A program made the translations under genes and the position numbers. From positions 1-64,000 of the forward strand of contig CAZTAL010000085.1 of the NCBI GenBank assembly GCA_964611525.1: 64,000 nucleotides of DNA. Reading direction: 5' to 3'. The notes below the pieces were generated by a model that made no database searches, was not told the origin of the DNA, and saw nothing but the letters and a program-made list of their open reading frames with translations. Shown here piece after piece: positions 1-8,330 of this stretch; the first letter of the stretch is position 1; the number at the start of each line of letters is the position of its first letter. The stretch comes from JAAYJR01 sp964611525. Its GTDB lineage: Bacteria; Bacteroidota; Bacteroidia; Bacteroidales; Prolixibacteraceae.

Positions 1-1605
1 GTTTTCATTATCTTTATCAGGGAGTTCCAGTATTTCCTTTGTGTCAATTTCTACCGAATGAATATCTCTTAATTTCCGCTGCATTTGATTTGTCCGCGTA
101 GTACGCAATTTGTCAAGGGTGCCGGATGCTGTGTTTATCTGGTTATGGACTTTAGCCAGTACTTTTGAAAATTCCCCGAACTCAGATTTTACTGCTGATA
201 ATATCTTCCATACTTCACTACTGCGTTTTTGAACTGCCAGTGTTCTGAAGCCCATACTTAGACTGTTTAGCAATGCAGATAAGGTTGTCGGCCCGGTAAC
301 TGTAATTTTATAAGTACTTTGAAGTTTTTCGAATACTCCCGGATATCGAAGTACTTCAGCATAAAGGCTTTCTACGGGTAAGAACATTATGCCAAAATCG
401 GTTGTATTGGGTGGATCGAGGTATTTCTGACTTATATCCTTTGCAAAACTGTCTATTGCTTTTAAAAGGGCTTTCTAAGCTGCATCAATCTCTGCCGGTA
501 TTCCGGCTTCATAAGAGTCAAGCAGTAACTGGTAACTTTCAACCGGGAATTTTGAGTCTATCGGCATCCATACGGTATCACCGTCATTTTTGCCCGGCAG
601 TTTAACGGCAAATTCAACAATGGCCTGACTGCCCTTTTTTGTTGCTACATTTTTTTCATATTGCTGAGGGGTAAGCATCTGCTCAAGGATATTTCCCAGT
701 TGGTATTCACCCAAGATACCTCTTGTCTTGACATTCGAAAGCACCTTTTTCAAATCCCCTACCCCTGTGGCAAGATTCTGCATTTCTCCCAGTCCTTTAT
801 GTACCTGCTCCAAACGCTCACTAACCTGTTTGAATGACTCACCCAGTCTTTTTTCAAGGGTGGTCTGCAGCTTTTCATCTACAGTCTTGCGCATTTCATT
901 TAACTGGATGGTATTGTCTTCTCGTATGGATTTGAGCTGCTTTTCGGTAACGTCTTTGATCTCTTTTATACTTTCCTTCGACTGATTGTTAAACAGAAGT
1001 TGTTGTTTGCTGAGATCACTGAATTTTTGTCGTAGTTGCTCATTTAAATCCTTTATATTTTCAGCAAATTTGAGTTCGAATGATTTCAGGCCTTCCGCCA
1101 GTTCTTTCCTGTTAATTAAAGAATCTTCTTTAAGATTCTTACCAAATTCATCAAATTTTATGCTTGTCTTTTCGGTGAATTCATCTTGTTTTTTATTAAT
1201 TGCTTCATTTGATTTTCGGGCACTTTCGGAGAGATTTTCCCTAAGCTGGTTAAAATTGTCAATGAGTTTTTCCGACAATTCATTTAACGATTTTGAGAAT
1301 GAATCCAATTGTGCTTTTTGAATGTAGATATTTTCGGAAATTCTTTTTAGCAGTGTATCCTGGAATCCTTTGAACAGATCATTTATCTCCCGCCGATTTT
1401 CAACATTTAATTCACGTAATTCCTTTCGTGTATCATTAAGATCATCTTTAATATTTCTTTTTAATTCAGCAAGATGATTGTCACCCGTTTTATTTTTTTT
1501 CAGAATGACAATAAGTAAAATTGTAACTATCAATATACTGTTAATGATCAGTAAAATGATTTCTGTGATATTTTGGTTACTGATGATATGGTCTATTGTT
1601 TCCAT
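1..1605 (-). pseudogene. rmuC: DNA recombination protein RmuC, interrupted by an in-frame TAG
   Basis: Reading from 1605, residues 1-376 give an N-terminal membrane anchor (about residues 15-35), a long Lys/Glu-rich coiled coil (about 45-270) and the start of the RmuC domain (GVGDLKKVLSNVKTRG, LGEYQLGNILEQML, VWMPIDSKFP). A TAG at 475-477 then stops the frame. The same frame continues open from 474 to the window edge and keeps RmuC sequence, including DFGIMFLPVESLYAEV and ITVTGPTTLSALLNSL. RmuC restricts recombination at inverted repeats and carries a nuclease-like fold; the stop falls inside that conserved core, so the 376-residue product should be inactive. The lesion is either a nonsense mutation or a single-base sequencing error. 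The gene also runs off the window. Confidence 0.85.
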
Positions 1606-1849
1606 AGCTTTATATTTATATTGTGAAATTATTTAAAAAAATCAGGAATTCGCAGAGGAAATAAAAATTTTATCAAAATAATATTGTTTATAATTAAAAA
1701 CTGTTTCACGGAAAATATTGTTTGTCTTAAAACATGTTTGATTAATTTATAATATTATTATATATTTACTTGAAATATATCTTTTTAGAGGCGTTTTGGA
1801 AGCTTTTTAAGACTTTATGAAAATGAAACGAAATCTAAATATTTAAGTT

Positions 1850-3571
1850 ATGAAAAAATTATATACTTCTTTCGCTTTATTATGTTTGACATGTTCTGTT
1901 TTTATCAACATTAATCTTTTTGCCCAGTCCACCGGTAAGCTTACTTATAATAACAAATGGGATGAAGATATGAAGTGGGGATTGATCCGTGAGATTGAAG
2001 TAGAAAAAGATCAGAGCCGGCTTGATGTTGATGGTTTGGATATTATTAAAGACGGACTTTATTTCATGGTGTTCATACCAATTAATCCTACCTCAAAAAG
2101 CACACGCTATTTAGCATGGGTTAACGACGATCTGGATCCTGGCCACTATTGCACTTCTTATCTTGAGATAGAAAGCGGAAAAAGAAGACAGGCCGGGTAT
2201 TATGATGAAGAGCCTCCGGCCGGCCGGGGAGATGCAGGTAGCGCCAGTTCATATCTCGGAAGAGCAGACGCAGGCTGTTCCAGTCTGACTACCTTCACTT
2301 TGCTGCTCGACGGAACTCATCATGCAAGGTGGAAAACATGGGCAACATCTGGTACACCTGATAATGTTATTGTCAGCAGTCGTGGTTCCCATCACCGGAA
2401 AACTGTGAAAAATGTAACTAAATTCAGCATCTTGTCGGATATTAATAATGCAATTGGGGCGGGTTCAAAATTGTTGATCTACGGAAAGTTGATGTCGGCA
2501 GAGTCCCTGCCCACCATTAAAGAATTTACTGTTACCGAAGATTGTACCGAATTTACTATCGAAGGACTGGATGCTGAAAGAGACGGTGCGTATTGTTTGT
2601 ATTTCATGCCTGATAATACAACCGACAACGAAGTAAAGTATAATTTGTATGTGAATGATGATCGGACAGACAACAATTACAGCTCTGTGTGGTATGGCGT
2701 TCATAATACGCGGGGTCCCGAAGAAGGAGGGGCTGATTTTGCAGATGGTGCGGAACAAAGTCCCATGATCGCCAGGGCAGACGGTAATAGTTCGCTTACT
2801 AATCATACATGGGTGGGTCTTGATGTAAATGGGCATATGAGATATTGGTGCGAAGAGGCCAGTGGAAAATATTCAAAAGTCCGTGCTTATGGAGGATTTT
2901 ACAAGAAAAAGATTGATAATCTGAATAAACTGACTATCCGGTCTGATGTTGAAAATGGTTTAGCGGCTGGTTCCAGGATAATGATATATAGTGGTAATAT
3001 TGATCCTTATCCTGAAGATCGGAGCAGTTCAAAAACCCGTATATTGGAATACCGTTGGTATAAGGATATTAAAGTTGAAGGGGATTTGAGTGAACTTGAT
3101 ATTAAAAATCTGGATTTAGCAGCAGCCGGCTTTCTTAACATGGATTTAATTCCCAATAACCGGACATTACCCGAGGATCCCGGTGGACCGGGACATTACT
3201 GGTCTTATGTGAACGGGGACATGAACAATCTTAATTACTGTGATGCTCATTTTGATGTTCAGGAGGGTGTTTTATGTGCAATCGGAGGTCACCTGGAGCC
3301 ATATTACGGCTGGGCTTATCCACAGACCTCCTCTCATCAGCCTGCATTGTTTATGAGGGATGCACGGGGACATGTACGCTCCAGGGGTTATGGTACATGT
3401 CACGTGCAGGGTAATATGCAGATAGGAAAACAATCTATCTGCGGAAGAGCATTTCATCATACAAAATATATTGATACTATGACAAGCCTGAGAGTTATAA
3501 CTGATGCTGAGGGAGGGATAGGAAAAGGAACAAGGATACTCATATTTGGTGGCTTCCCTGTATCGGATTAA
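1850..3571 (+). CDS. Secreted protein of three repeated tail-fibre-like beta modules
   Basis: The protein has 573 residues with a Sec signal peptide (about 1-25, ending LFAQ). The rest is three diverged repeats at about residues 46-213, 222-382 and 398-569. Each repeat has a strand pattern like Y-x-L/M-x-F in its first third, an Asn-Asp motif followed by Tyr in the middle (WVNDDLDPGHY, YVNDDRTDNNY, YVNGDMNNLNY) and ends in a Gly-Ser/Thr-Arg-hydrophobic-Tyr/Phe-Gly motif (AGSKLLIYG, AGSRIMIYSG, KGTRILIFGG). The same FNND...Y...GSRxxLYG layout is familiar from domains in phage tail fibre and minor tail proteins. I infer a secreted or surface binding protein with three jelly-roll-like domains; no catalytic motif is visible. 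Position next to a sulfatase remnant hints at glycan binding, which is speculative. Confidence 0.7.
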   Translation: MKKLYTSFALLCLTCSVFININLFAQSTGKLTYNNKWDEDMKWGLIREIEVEKDQSRLDVDGLDIIKDGLYFMVFIPINPTSKSTRYLAWVNDDLDPGHYCTSYLEIESGKRRQAGYYDEEPPAGRGDAGSASSYLGRADAGCSSLTTFTLLLDGTHHARWKTWATSGTPDNVIVSSRGSHHRKTVKNVTKFSILSDINNAIGAGSKLLIYGKLMSAESLPTIKEFTVTEDCTEFTIEGLDAERDGAYCLYFMPDNTTDNEVKYNLYVNDDRTDNNYSSVWYGVHNTRGPEEGGADFADGAEQSPMIARADGNSSLTNHTWVGLDVNGHMRYWCEEASGKYSKVRAYGGFYKKKIDNLNKLTIRSDVENGLAAGSRIMIYSGNIDPYPEDRSSSKTRILEYRWYKDIKVEGDLSELDIKNLDLAAAGFLNMDLIPNNRTLPEDPGGPGHYWSYVNGDMNNLNYCDAHFDVQEGVLCAIGGHLEPYYGWAYPQTSSHQPALFMRDARGHVRSRGYGTCHVQGNMQIGKQSICGRAFHHTKYIDTMTSLRVITDAEGGIGKGTRILIFGGFPVSD

Positions 3572-3643
3572 AAATAAACCACTATCCACTATTGTCATAT
3601 AAATAATGTAATTTTAACTTAATTTTTTGGTGAGGCCATTTTG

Positions 3644-4018
3644 ATGGCAAACATAATGTTGTCAGCAGATTTTATGGGCATATTCTATGAAAATTATAAT
3701 TTATACCGCTTTGCTGGTTTTCTGGAGGATTCTTCAATGCACTGGCCGTATAATGCTCTTACGTTTTATGGAGAAGGTAATATAAGTATACGCTCCGAAA
3801 GATATCGGTTTATACAGTATGAGGATGGTTCTCAGGAGTTGTATGATATGATAAATGATCCTAATGAATGGGTTAATCTGGCAGGAAGAAATGAATACAA
3901 AGATATAATCGCTGAACTTCAGAAGGATATCCCTGAAAAATGGGCAACTAATTTGCCCTATTCTAAATATAATTTTAATAAATACTTTACTGAGAAATAT
4001 AGTTCCGGTATGAAGTAA
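3644..4018 (+). pseudogene. Sulfatase remnant (C-terminal fragment)
   Basis: About 95 residues from LEDSSMHWPY onward match the C-terminal end of type I sulfatases: ALTFYGEGN, SIRSERYRFIQYEDG and ELYDMINDPNEWVNLAG. The whole catalytic part, including the Cys/Ser formylglycine motif and the metal-binding Asp residues, is absent. In another frame an ATG at 3687 begins MKIIIYTALLVF, which reads like a sulfatase signal peptide, and it runs straight into the C-terminal fragment near 3715-3722. This suggests one original gene that lost roughly its central 350-400 codons by an internal deletion. The 5-prime residues before about 3715 are not sulfatase-like in the frame of the C-terminus, so the translated start is probably meaningless. 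Confidence 0.75.
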
Positions 4019-4083
4019 TGTTTTTTAAACTATATATGATTTCTTCAGATTGAATAAATGTATATTGCTCTTATAAATAATAA

Positions 4084-4218
4084 ATGAGTCTGGCCGAAAA
4101 AGGCGCTTCGCATACTCTTCAGACAAATTGTTGAAATATATTAAATTGATTTATAATTAAATACAAAATACTTTAAGATTTTTATAAATAAACATTTTAA
4201 TTTTTATACTCAACTCAT
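4084..4218 (+). repeat. MITE-like intergenic repeat, copy A
   Basis: The element starts ATGAGTCTGG and ends CTCAACTCAT. Near its left end GTCTG and CAGAC bracket a GGCGCTTCGC core, forming a hairpin. The body is AT-rich, with a TTAAATTGATTT segment shared by the other copies. It lies directly in front of the TIM-barrel gene at 4232. Confidence 0.6.
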
Positions 4219-4231
4219 AAATTATTATAAA

Positions 4232-5128
4232 ATGGAAAGACGAGAATTTGTAAAGAAAACTATTATTAGTTCCGCAGGAGTTTCCGCTGCTTCTGCCCTT
4301 AGTTTTGCCGGTAGTTGCTCATCTCCCGGACGTGAGTCCAAAATCGGCATAATGTGGGGAACTATTCGTGTAAAAGGATCAATACTTGAAAAATTTCAAA
4401 TGTGTAAAGAGGCCGGATTCAAAGGAATTCAAATCTTCAGTCACCTCGACAGGAAAGAAGTAATGGAGGCGCGGGATAAAACGGGTATGGAAATCACCGG
4501 TGTTTGCGATGCACAGCATTGGAAATTTCTCCTGTCTTCACCCGACAGCTCAATCCGGGAACAAGGCAGGGATGCCCTTAAACTATCCATAGAGGATGCA
4601 AAGGCTTACGGAACGGATACTGTTCTTTTAGTTCCGGGGAAGGTTGATGAATCCGTTAGTTATGATGATTGCTGGAAGAGGACAATAGAAGAGATATCAA
4701 AGGTAGTTTCCCTGGCTGAAGAATTGAATGTTACAATAGCTATTGAGAATGTATGGAATAATTTTATTCTGAGTCCCGTTGAGGCAATTTATTATCTTGA
4801 TCAGTTTGAAAGTCCGAATGTTAAGTTTTATTTCGATTGCGGTAATATATTGGTATATGGTTGGCCTGAACAGTGGATAAATATCCTTGGCAGCCGGATC
4901 GCCAGGATACATATAAAAGAGTTTAGCAATGAGCTTGCTAATACTAAAGGAAAACGGGAAGGATTTAATGTTAAACTTGGCGAAGGGGATGTTAACTGGC
5001 CTGCTGTTATGAAGGCAATGGATAATATCGGCTATGACAATTGGCTGGTGCTTGAGCAAGGGGGGGGTGATAGTCTCGAGGGACTGACAGATCTTGTGGA
5101 AAGGGCAAAAAAAATTGTTTCGGGCTGA
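4232..5128 (+). CDS. Tat-exported sugar phosphate isomerase/epimerase (xylose isomerase-like TIM barrel)
   Basis: The protein has 298 residues. The N-terminus carries a twin-arginine motif (RREFVKK), a hydrophobic stretch and a lipobox-like FAGSC at about residue 29, so it is probably exported and possibly lipidated. The remainder is an AP-endonuclease-2/xylose-isomerase-type TIM barrel. Likely metal ligands are Glu in IAIENVW, Asp in FYFDCGN, His in RIHIKEF and Glu in LVLEQGGG. Family members isomerise or epimerise sugars, or act on keto-sugars; the substrate cannot be read from sequence. It follows a sulfatase remnant and precedes a sulfatase maturase on the other strand, which suits a role in breakdown of sulfated or modified glycans. 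Function class is firm, substrate unknown. Confidence 0.85.
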   Translation: MERREFVKKTIISSAGVSAASALSFAGSCSSPGRESKIGIMWGTIRVKGSILEKFQMCKEAGFKGIQIFSHLDRKEVMEARDKTGMEITGVCDAQHWKFLLSSPDSSIREQGRDALKLSIEDAKAYGTDTVLLVPGKVDESVSYDDCWKRTIEEISKVVSLAEELNVTIAIENVWNNFILSPVEAIYYLDQFESPNVKFYFDCGNILVYGWPEQWINILGSRIARIHIKEFSNELANTKGKREGFNVKLGEGDVNWPAVMKAMDNIGYDNWLVLEQGGGDSLEGLTDLVERAKKIVSG

Positions 5129-5440
5129 TGTCCGTAAACGTTTAGTGCTTAATTGTTTTTCAGGCAGTTTTTAGACAAAACTTGAAAAGTATAGACATAA
5201 AAAAGTGTTTATGATTTGTTGATTATTATAAGAGAGGATAGAAAGAATTCATTTTGAATTTTTCTTCAATTAAATCGATTCATGCATGTGTGGACGTTTC
5301 GTACAAGTTATAGATATTGAATTGTTTGTTAAAAGGTTTGGCGTTAATTATTCCTGTTGCTACTGACGGCCGTATTGAATTTGATTCGGTCGTTAAAAAA
5401 GATTTAAAACTCAAAGGAATGGGTAGAAACAAGAGAAAGT
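5129..5440. other. Intergenic region without a recognised gene
   Basis: This gap lies between the convergent TIM-barrel and yjbQ genes. A 45-50 codon open stretch on the plus strand (about 5310-5460) reads ALIIPVATDGRIEFDS, but it has no good start and no family I recognise. No terminator hairpin with a T-tract was found. Confidence 0.4.
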
Positions 5441-5851
5441 TCAACTATAAACAGTTATAACAAGCCTGCGACCATAGCTGTGATTCCGGAATTCACAAAA
5501 GTATATTCCCTGCCATGTCCCCATGTTTAACCGGGAGTGGCTGATCGGTATTGTTATTTCAGCGCCTATTACGGATGATTTCAGATGTGCGGGCATGTCA
5601 TCGCTTCCTTCCAATGTGTGTATATAAACCGGATCGTTTTCGGGGATCATTTTATTCATGAATGATTCAAAATCAGTGCGGACATCCGGATCTGCATTTT
5701 CATTCAGCGTGATACCGGCTGAAGTGTGTTTTACCAGAATATGCAGTAATCCTTTTTCCGGAAGTTGCGGCAGTTCTTTTTCAATAAGAGAAGTAATAAG
5801 GTGGTATCCTCTTCCGAGTCGTGGCAATGTTATTTCTTTCTGTTGAATCAT
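5441..5851 (-). CDS. yjbQ: YjbQ/UPF0047 family protein (secondary thiamine-phosphate synthase type)
   Basis: The protein has 136 residues, the normal length for the family. The diagnostic motifs are all present: HTSAGITLNENADPDV, HTLEGSDDMPAHLKSS and the C-terminal NMGTWQGIYFCEFR. In Escherichia coli YjbQ has weak thiamine phosphate synthase activity, and the true role of the family is unsettled. The conserved His, Asn, Glu and Asp residues that would form the active site are intact. It lies 21 bp after the radical-SAM maturase gene on the same strand and is probably co-transcribed with it, although no functional link is known. Confidence 0.9.
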   Translation of the reverse strand: MIQQKEITLPRLGRGYHLITSLIEKELPQLPEKGLLHILVKHTSAGITLNENADPDVRTDFESFMNKMIPENDPVYIHTLEGSDDMPAHLKSSVIGAEITIPISHSRLNMGTWQGIYFCEFRNHSYGRRLVITVYS

Positions 5852-5872
5852 GACTATTAGAATTATATATAT

Positions 5873-7072
5873 TTAACTCATAAAATCTTTAAAAGCATTA
5901 TAAGTACCTCCTGTTTTTTCACGTTCCTGCATATCCTGTTGTTGCTGTTTCCAGTTTTCTGCTAATAATTTTAAGGTCTTGTCCGCATGAGCAAAAAACA
6001 TCTTATAAGCTTTGCAGAATCTTGGCTTATGGTGATCGCGAGGATCTTTAATGCGGTCTTTTGTGCATCCGCCGTAGCATTTTGTCAGCCACGGGCATTT
6101 ACGACACTCTCCGGGCAAAACAGCTTTCGCAGCTCCAAAAGCTCTTTGCTTCTTTGAATTAAGCATATCAATGAGACGGTTATTCATTATGTTGCCCAGC
6201 TTCCATTTTGGTTCCACGAAGAAATCGCAGCTATAAACATTTCCGTTATGCTCAACTGCAACATAAGGACCACATTCCTTCATCATGGAACATTGGGGCG
6301 ATTCCAGTCCCACGTAAGCATAAAACACGGAATCAAAATGCCGGACATGCGTTGTCGGTTGTCCGTTTTGAAAGTCCGCCAGCCACAAATCAAAAATTTT
6401 ACACAGAAATTTTCCGTATTTTTCAGCCGTTACTGAAAATGGTGCTGCCATTGACGGATCATTTTTATCTGTCTCAACAATGGGAATAAATTGCATCCAG
6501 TTCATTCCCAGCGATTTAAAATAGTTATAACTTTCTTCGGGAAAATTAACCGAATAATCGGTCAGACAGGCAAGAACATTAGTAGCTACCCCGTTTTGCA
6601 GCAGCATTTTTGCATTGTCCTCTACTTTTCTGTGCGTGCCTTTACCAGCAATATCTTTTCTGTAATGGTTATGTATATGTTCAGGTCCGTCAAGCGACAA
6701 GCCCACCAGCCAGTCGTATTTTTGCAGGAATTCTGCCCAGTCCTCGTTAAGCAATGTACCATTGGTTTGCAATCCGTTGCCGACTACCTGGCCATGACCG
6801 TATTTCATTTCTAGTTCAACGGCATGTTTATAAAAATCAAGTCCCATTAAAGTTGGTTCTCCTCCTTGCCATGCAATAGAAATTGATTCTTCCGACTGCT
6901 GCATTGCCTGCCTGATAAGCTCTTCCTGTATTTCGTTGCTCATGCGGTGTTTCTTAGTTTCAGAAAATAATGCAGCCTTTTCAAGATAAAAACAATAAGT
7001 ACACCTTAAATTACAATCAGGTCCTGCCGGTTTTACCAATACTGAAGTCAACGGACGCATTTTTTTTACCAT
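5873..7072 (-). CDS. Anaerobic sulfatase-maturating enzyme (radical SAM, SPASM)
   Basis: The protein has 399 residues. The radical SAM cluster motif CNLRCTYCFY lies near residues 20-29. Iron-sulfur ligands of the SPASM region follow: CSMMKECGPYVAVEHNG, GNVYSCDFF, CRKCPWLTKC and GGC. This is the anSME/AslB family, which converts an active-site Cys or Ser of sulfatases to formylglycine without oxygen, acting in the cytosol before export. Its presence points to anaerobic life with sulfatases encoded elsewhere in the genome, since the only sulfatase in this window is a fragment. Start is the ATG at 7072; an internal Met five residues on (MRPLTSVLVKPAG) would also fit. Confidence 0.9.
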   Translation of the reverse strand: MVKKMRPLTSVLVKPAGPDCNLRCTYCFYLEKAALFSETKKHRMSNEIQEELIRQAMQQSEESISIAWQGGEPTLMGLDFYKHAVELEMKYGHGQVVGNGLQTNGTLLNEDWAEFLQKYDWLVGLSLDGPEHIHNHYRKDIAGKGTHRKVEDNAKMLLQNGVATNVLACLTDYSVNFPEESYNYFKSLGMNWMQFIPIVETDKNDPSMAAPFSVTAEKYGKFLCKIFDLWLADFQNGQPTTHVRHFDSVFYAYVGLESPQCSMMKECGPYVAVEHNGNVYSCDFFVEPKWKLGNIMNNRLIDMLNSKKQRAFGAAKAVLPGECRKCPWLTKCYGGCTKDRIKDPRDHHKPRFCKAYKMFFAHADKTLKLLAENWKQQQQDMQEREKTGGTYNAFKDFMS

Positions 7073-7268
7073 TTCTTATCCTCCATATTTTTTACTCGAA
7101 CTGCAAACATAAATAAATCGCTATATGTTTTTAGGAAAAAAATTAATAATTTCTCTTAAATTAACTTTCTTAAAGTGATAAATCAAATATATTTATAACG
7201 GTGAACTGTTAGTAAAGGATTATTTTGGGATAAGCATAAGACGGTAAGCGGATTTTATAATAAGCAGA

Positions 7269-8282
7269 CTAAAGTGAATTACGTCGAATAAATTTAAAAG
7301 GACTTTTAATGCGGGAGAATTTTTTTGATAATATCATTTGGGCTGCAATTCTTCCTATCTCATCGTGATTTGTTGAGATAGTTGTTATCCCGTCTTCCAG
7401 TATCTCTTTTACAGGATTATCATTGTATGCAACTATTCCTATATCATACCCTGGTTTCCATCCTTTTGATTTACATATCTTAATGAACCGGTAAAGATCA
7501 TCATCCGATACTATTACATAGGCCTCACCATTTTTCACATCTGATTTTTTTAACTGGTCTATAATGGAAAATTTAAATTTGTTCACCTGACAAAATATCT
7601 GGAATCCCCGCATGATATTTTTAGAATAATATCGATTTAGAGGAAAAACCAGATTTATTTTGTAATATTTCTTTAACAGGTCAATTCCCTCCTCCAGTGC
7701 AGCCTGAATATCTCTTTCATATTCCTGGTAAACTATTGGATAATCTTTCAGAGTTTCCAAATTACGATCAACCAGCAGTACTTTCTCACGGGGTATTTTT
7801 GTGATAACCTTTGCTACATCATTATTTTCAGTTTTAAAATGAGGAAGTATCACATAATAGTCGTAGCTGGTAATATTATTGTTAATTATATTTTCGAATT
7901 GTTGCAGATCGTAATTATAAATAAATACATCCACGGTTGCCTTTATGCCCAGATTTTCTATAAATGAATAGTATATACTTCTTTTGTAATTGCTCAGCTT
8001 ATTAAAAATAAGTGCTACTCTGATATGCTTATTTACATTTATATTATGTACATAGAATCCTTTTCCGCGAACAGATGATAATATTCCTTGTTTTTTCAAT
8101 GAGATATAAGCTTTTTCTACTGTATCACGAGATAAAAGTAATTCCTCACTTGTTTGATTGATAGATGGTATCCGTTGTCCCTGCTTAAAGATCCCTGATT
8201 CAATGTCCGAGATGATAAGATTTATCACCTGCTTATATTTTGGAACCTCCGATTGAGGATTTATTTTAATGTTATGATCCAT
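7269..8282 (-). CDS. GntR-family transcriptional regulator with a LacI/periplasmic-binding-type sensor
   Basis: The protein has 337 residues. Residues about 10-75 form a GntR winged helix (VPKYKQVINLIISDIESG, GQRIPSINQ, LSRDTVEKAYISLKKQGIL, GKGFYV). From about residue 85 it continues as a two-lobe substrate-binding fold of the LacI type (IRVALIFNKLS, YYVILPHF, DIGIVAYNDNPVKEIL, GITTISTNHDEIGRIAAQMIL). Bacteroidota use such GntR-sensor fusions to control sugar catabolism, for example deoxysugar or pentose use. It probably responds to a sugar; the ligand is unknown. It stands alone between the maturase and the OmpA-like gene, all on the minus strand. Confidence 0.88.
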   Translation of the reverse strand: MDHNIKINPQSEVPKYKQVINLIISDIESGIFKQGQRIPSINQTSEELLLSRDTVEKAYISLKKQGILSSVRGKGFYVHNINVNKHIRVALIFNKLSNYKRSIYYSFIENLGIKATVDVFIYNYDLQQFENIINNNITSYDYYVILPHFKTENNDVAKVITKIPREKVLLVDRNLETLKDYPIVYQEYERDIQAALEEGIDLLKKYYKINLVFPLNRYYSKNIMRGFQIFCQVNKFKFSIIDQLKKSDVKNGEAYVIVSDDDLYRFIKICKSKGWKPGYDIGIVAYNDNPVKEILEDGITTISTNHDEIGRIAAQMILSKKFSRIKSPFKFIRRNSL

Positions 8283-8330
8283 AAGTCAACAAAAATAAAA
8301 ACTGTTTTTCACAAAACCAGAAACCATGTT

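Noticed and set aside
475..477. TAG as a recoded amino acid in rmuC
   Set aside because: TAG ends several normal genes here (22442, 23827, 63602), and no suppressor tRNA or recoding signal was seen.
5310..5460. Open stretch with IIPVATDGRIEFDS
   Set aside because: No good start, too short, and no family recognised; kept only as an intergenic note.
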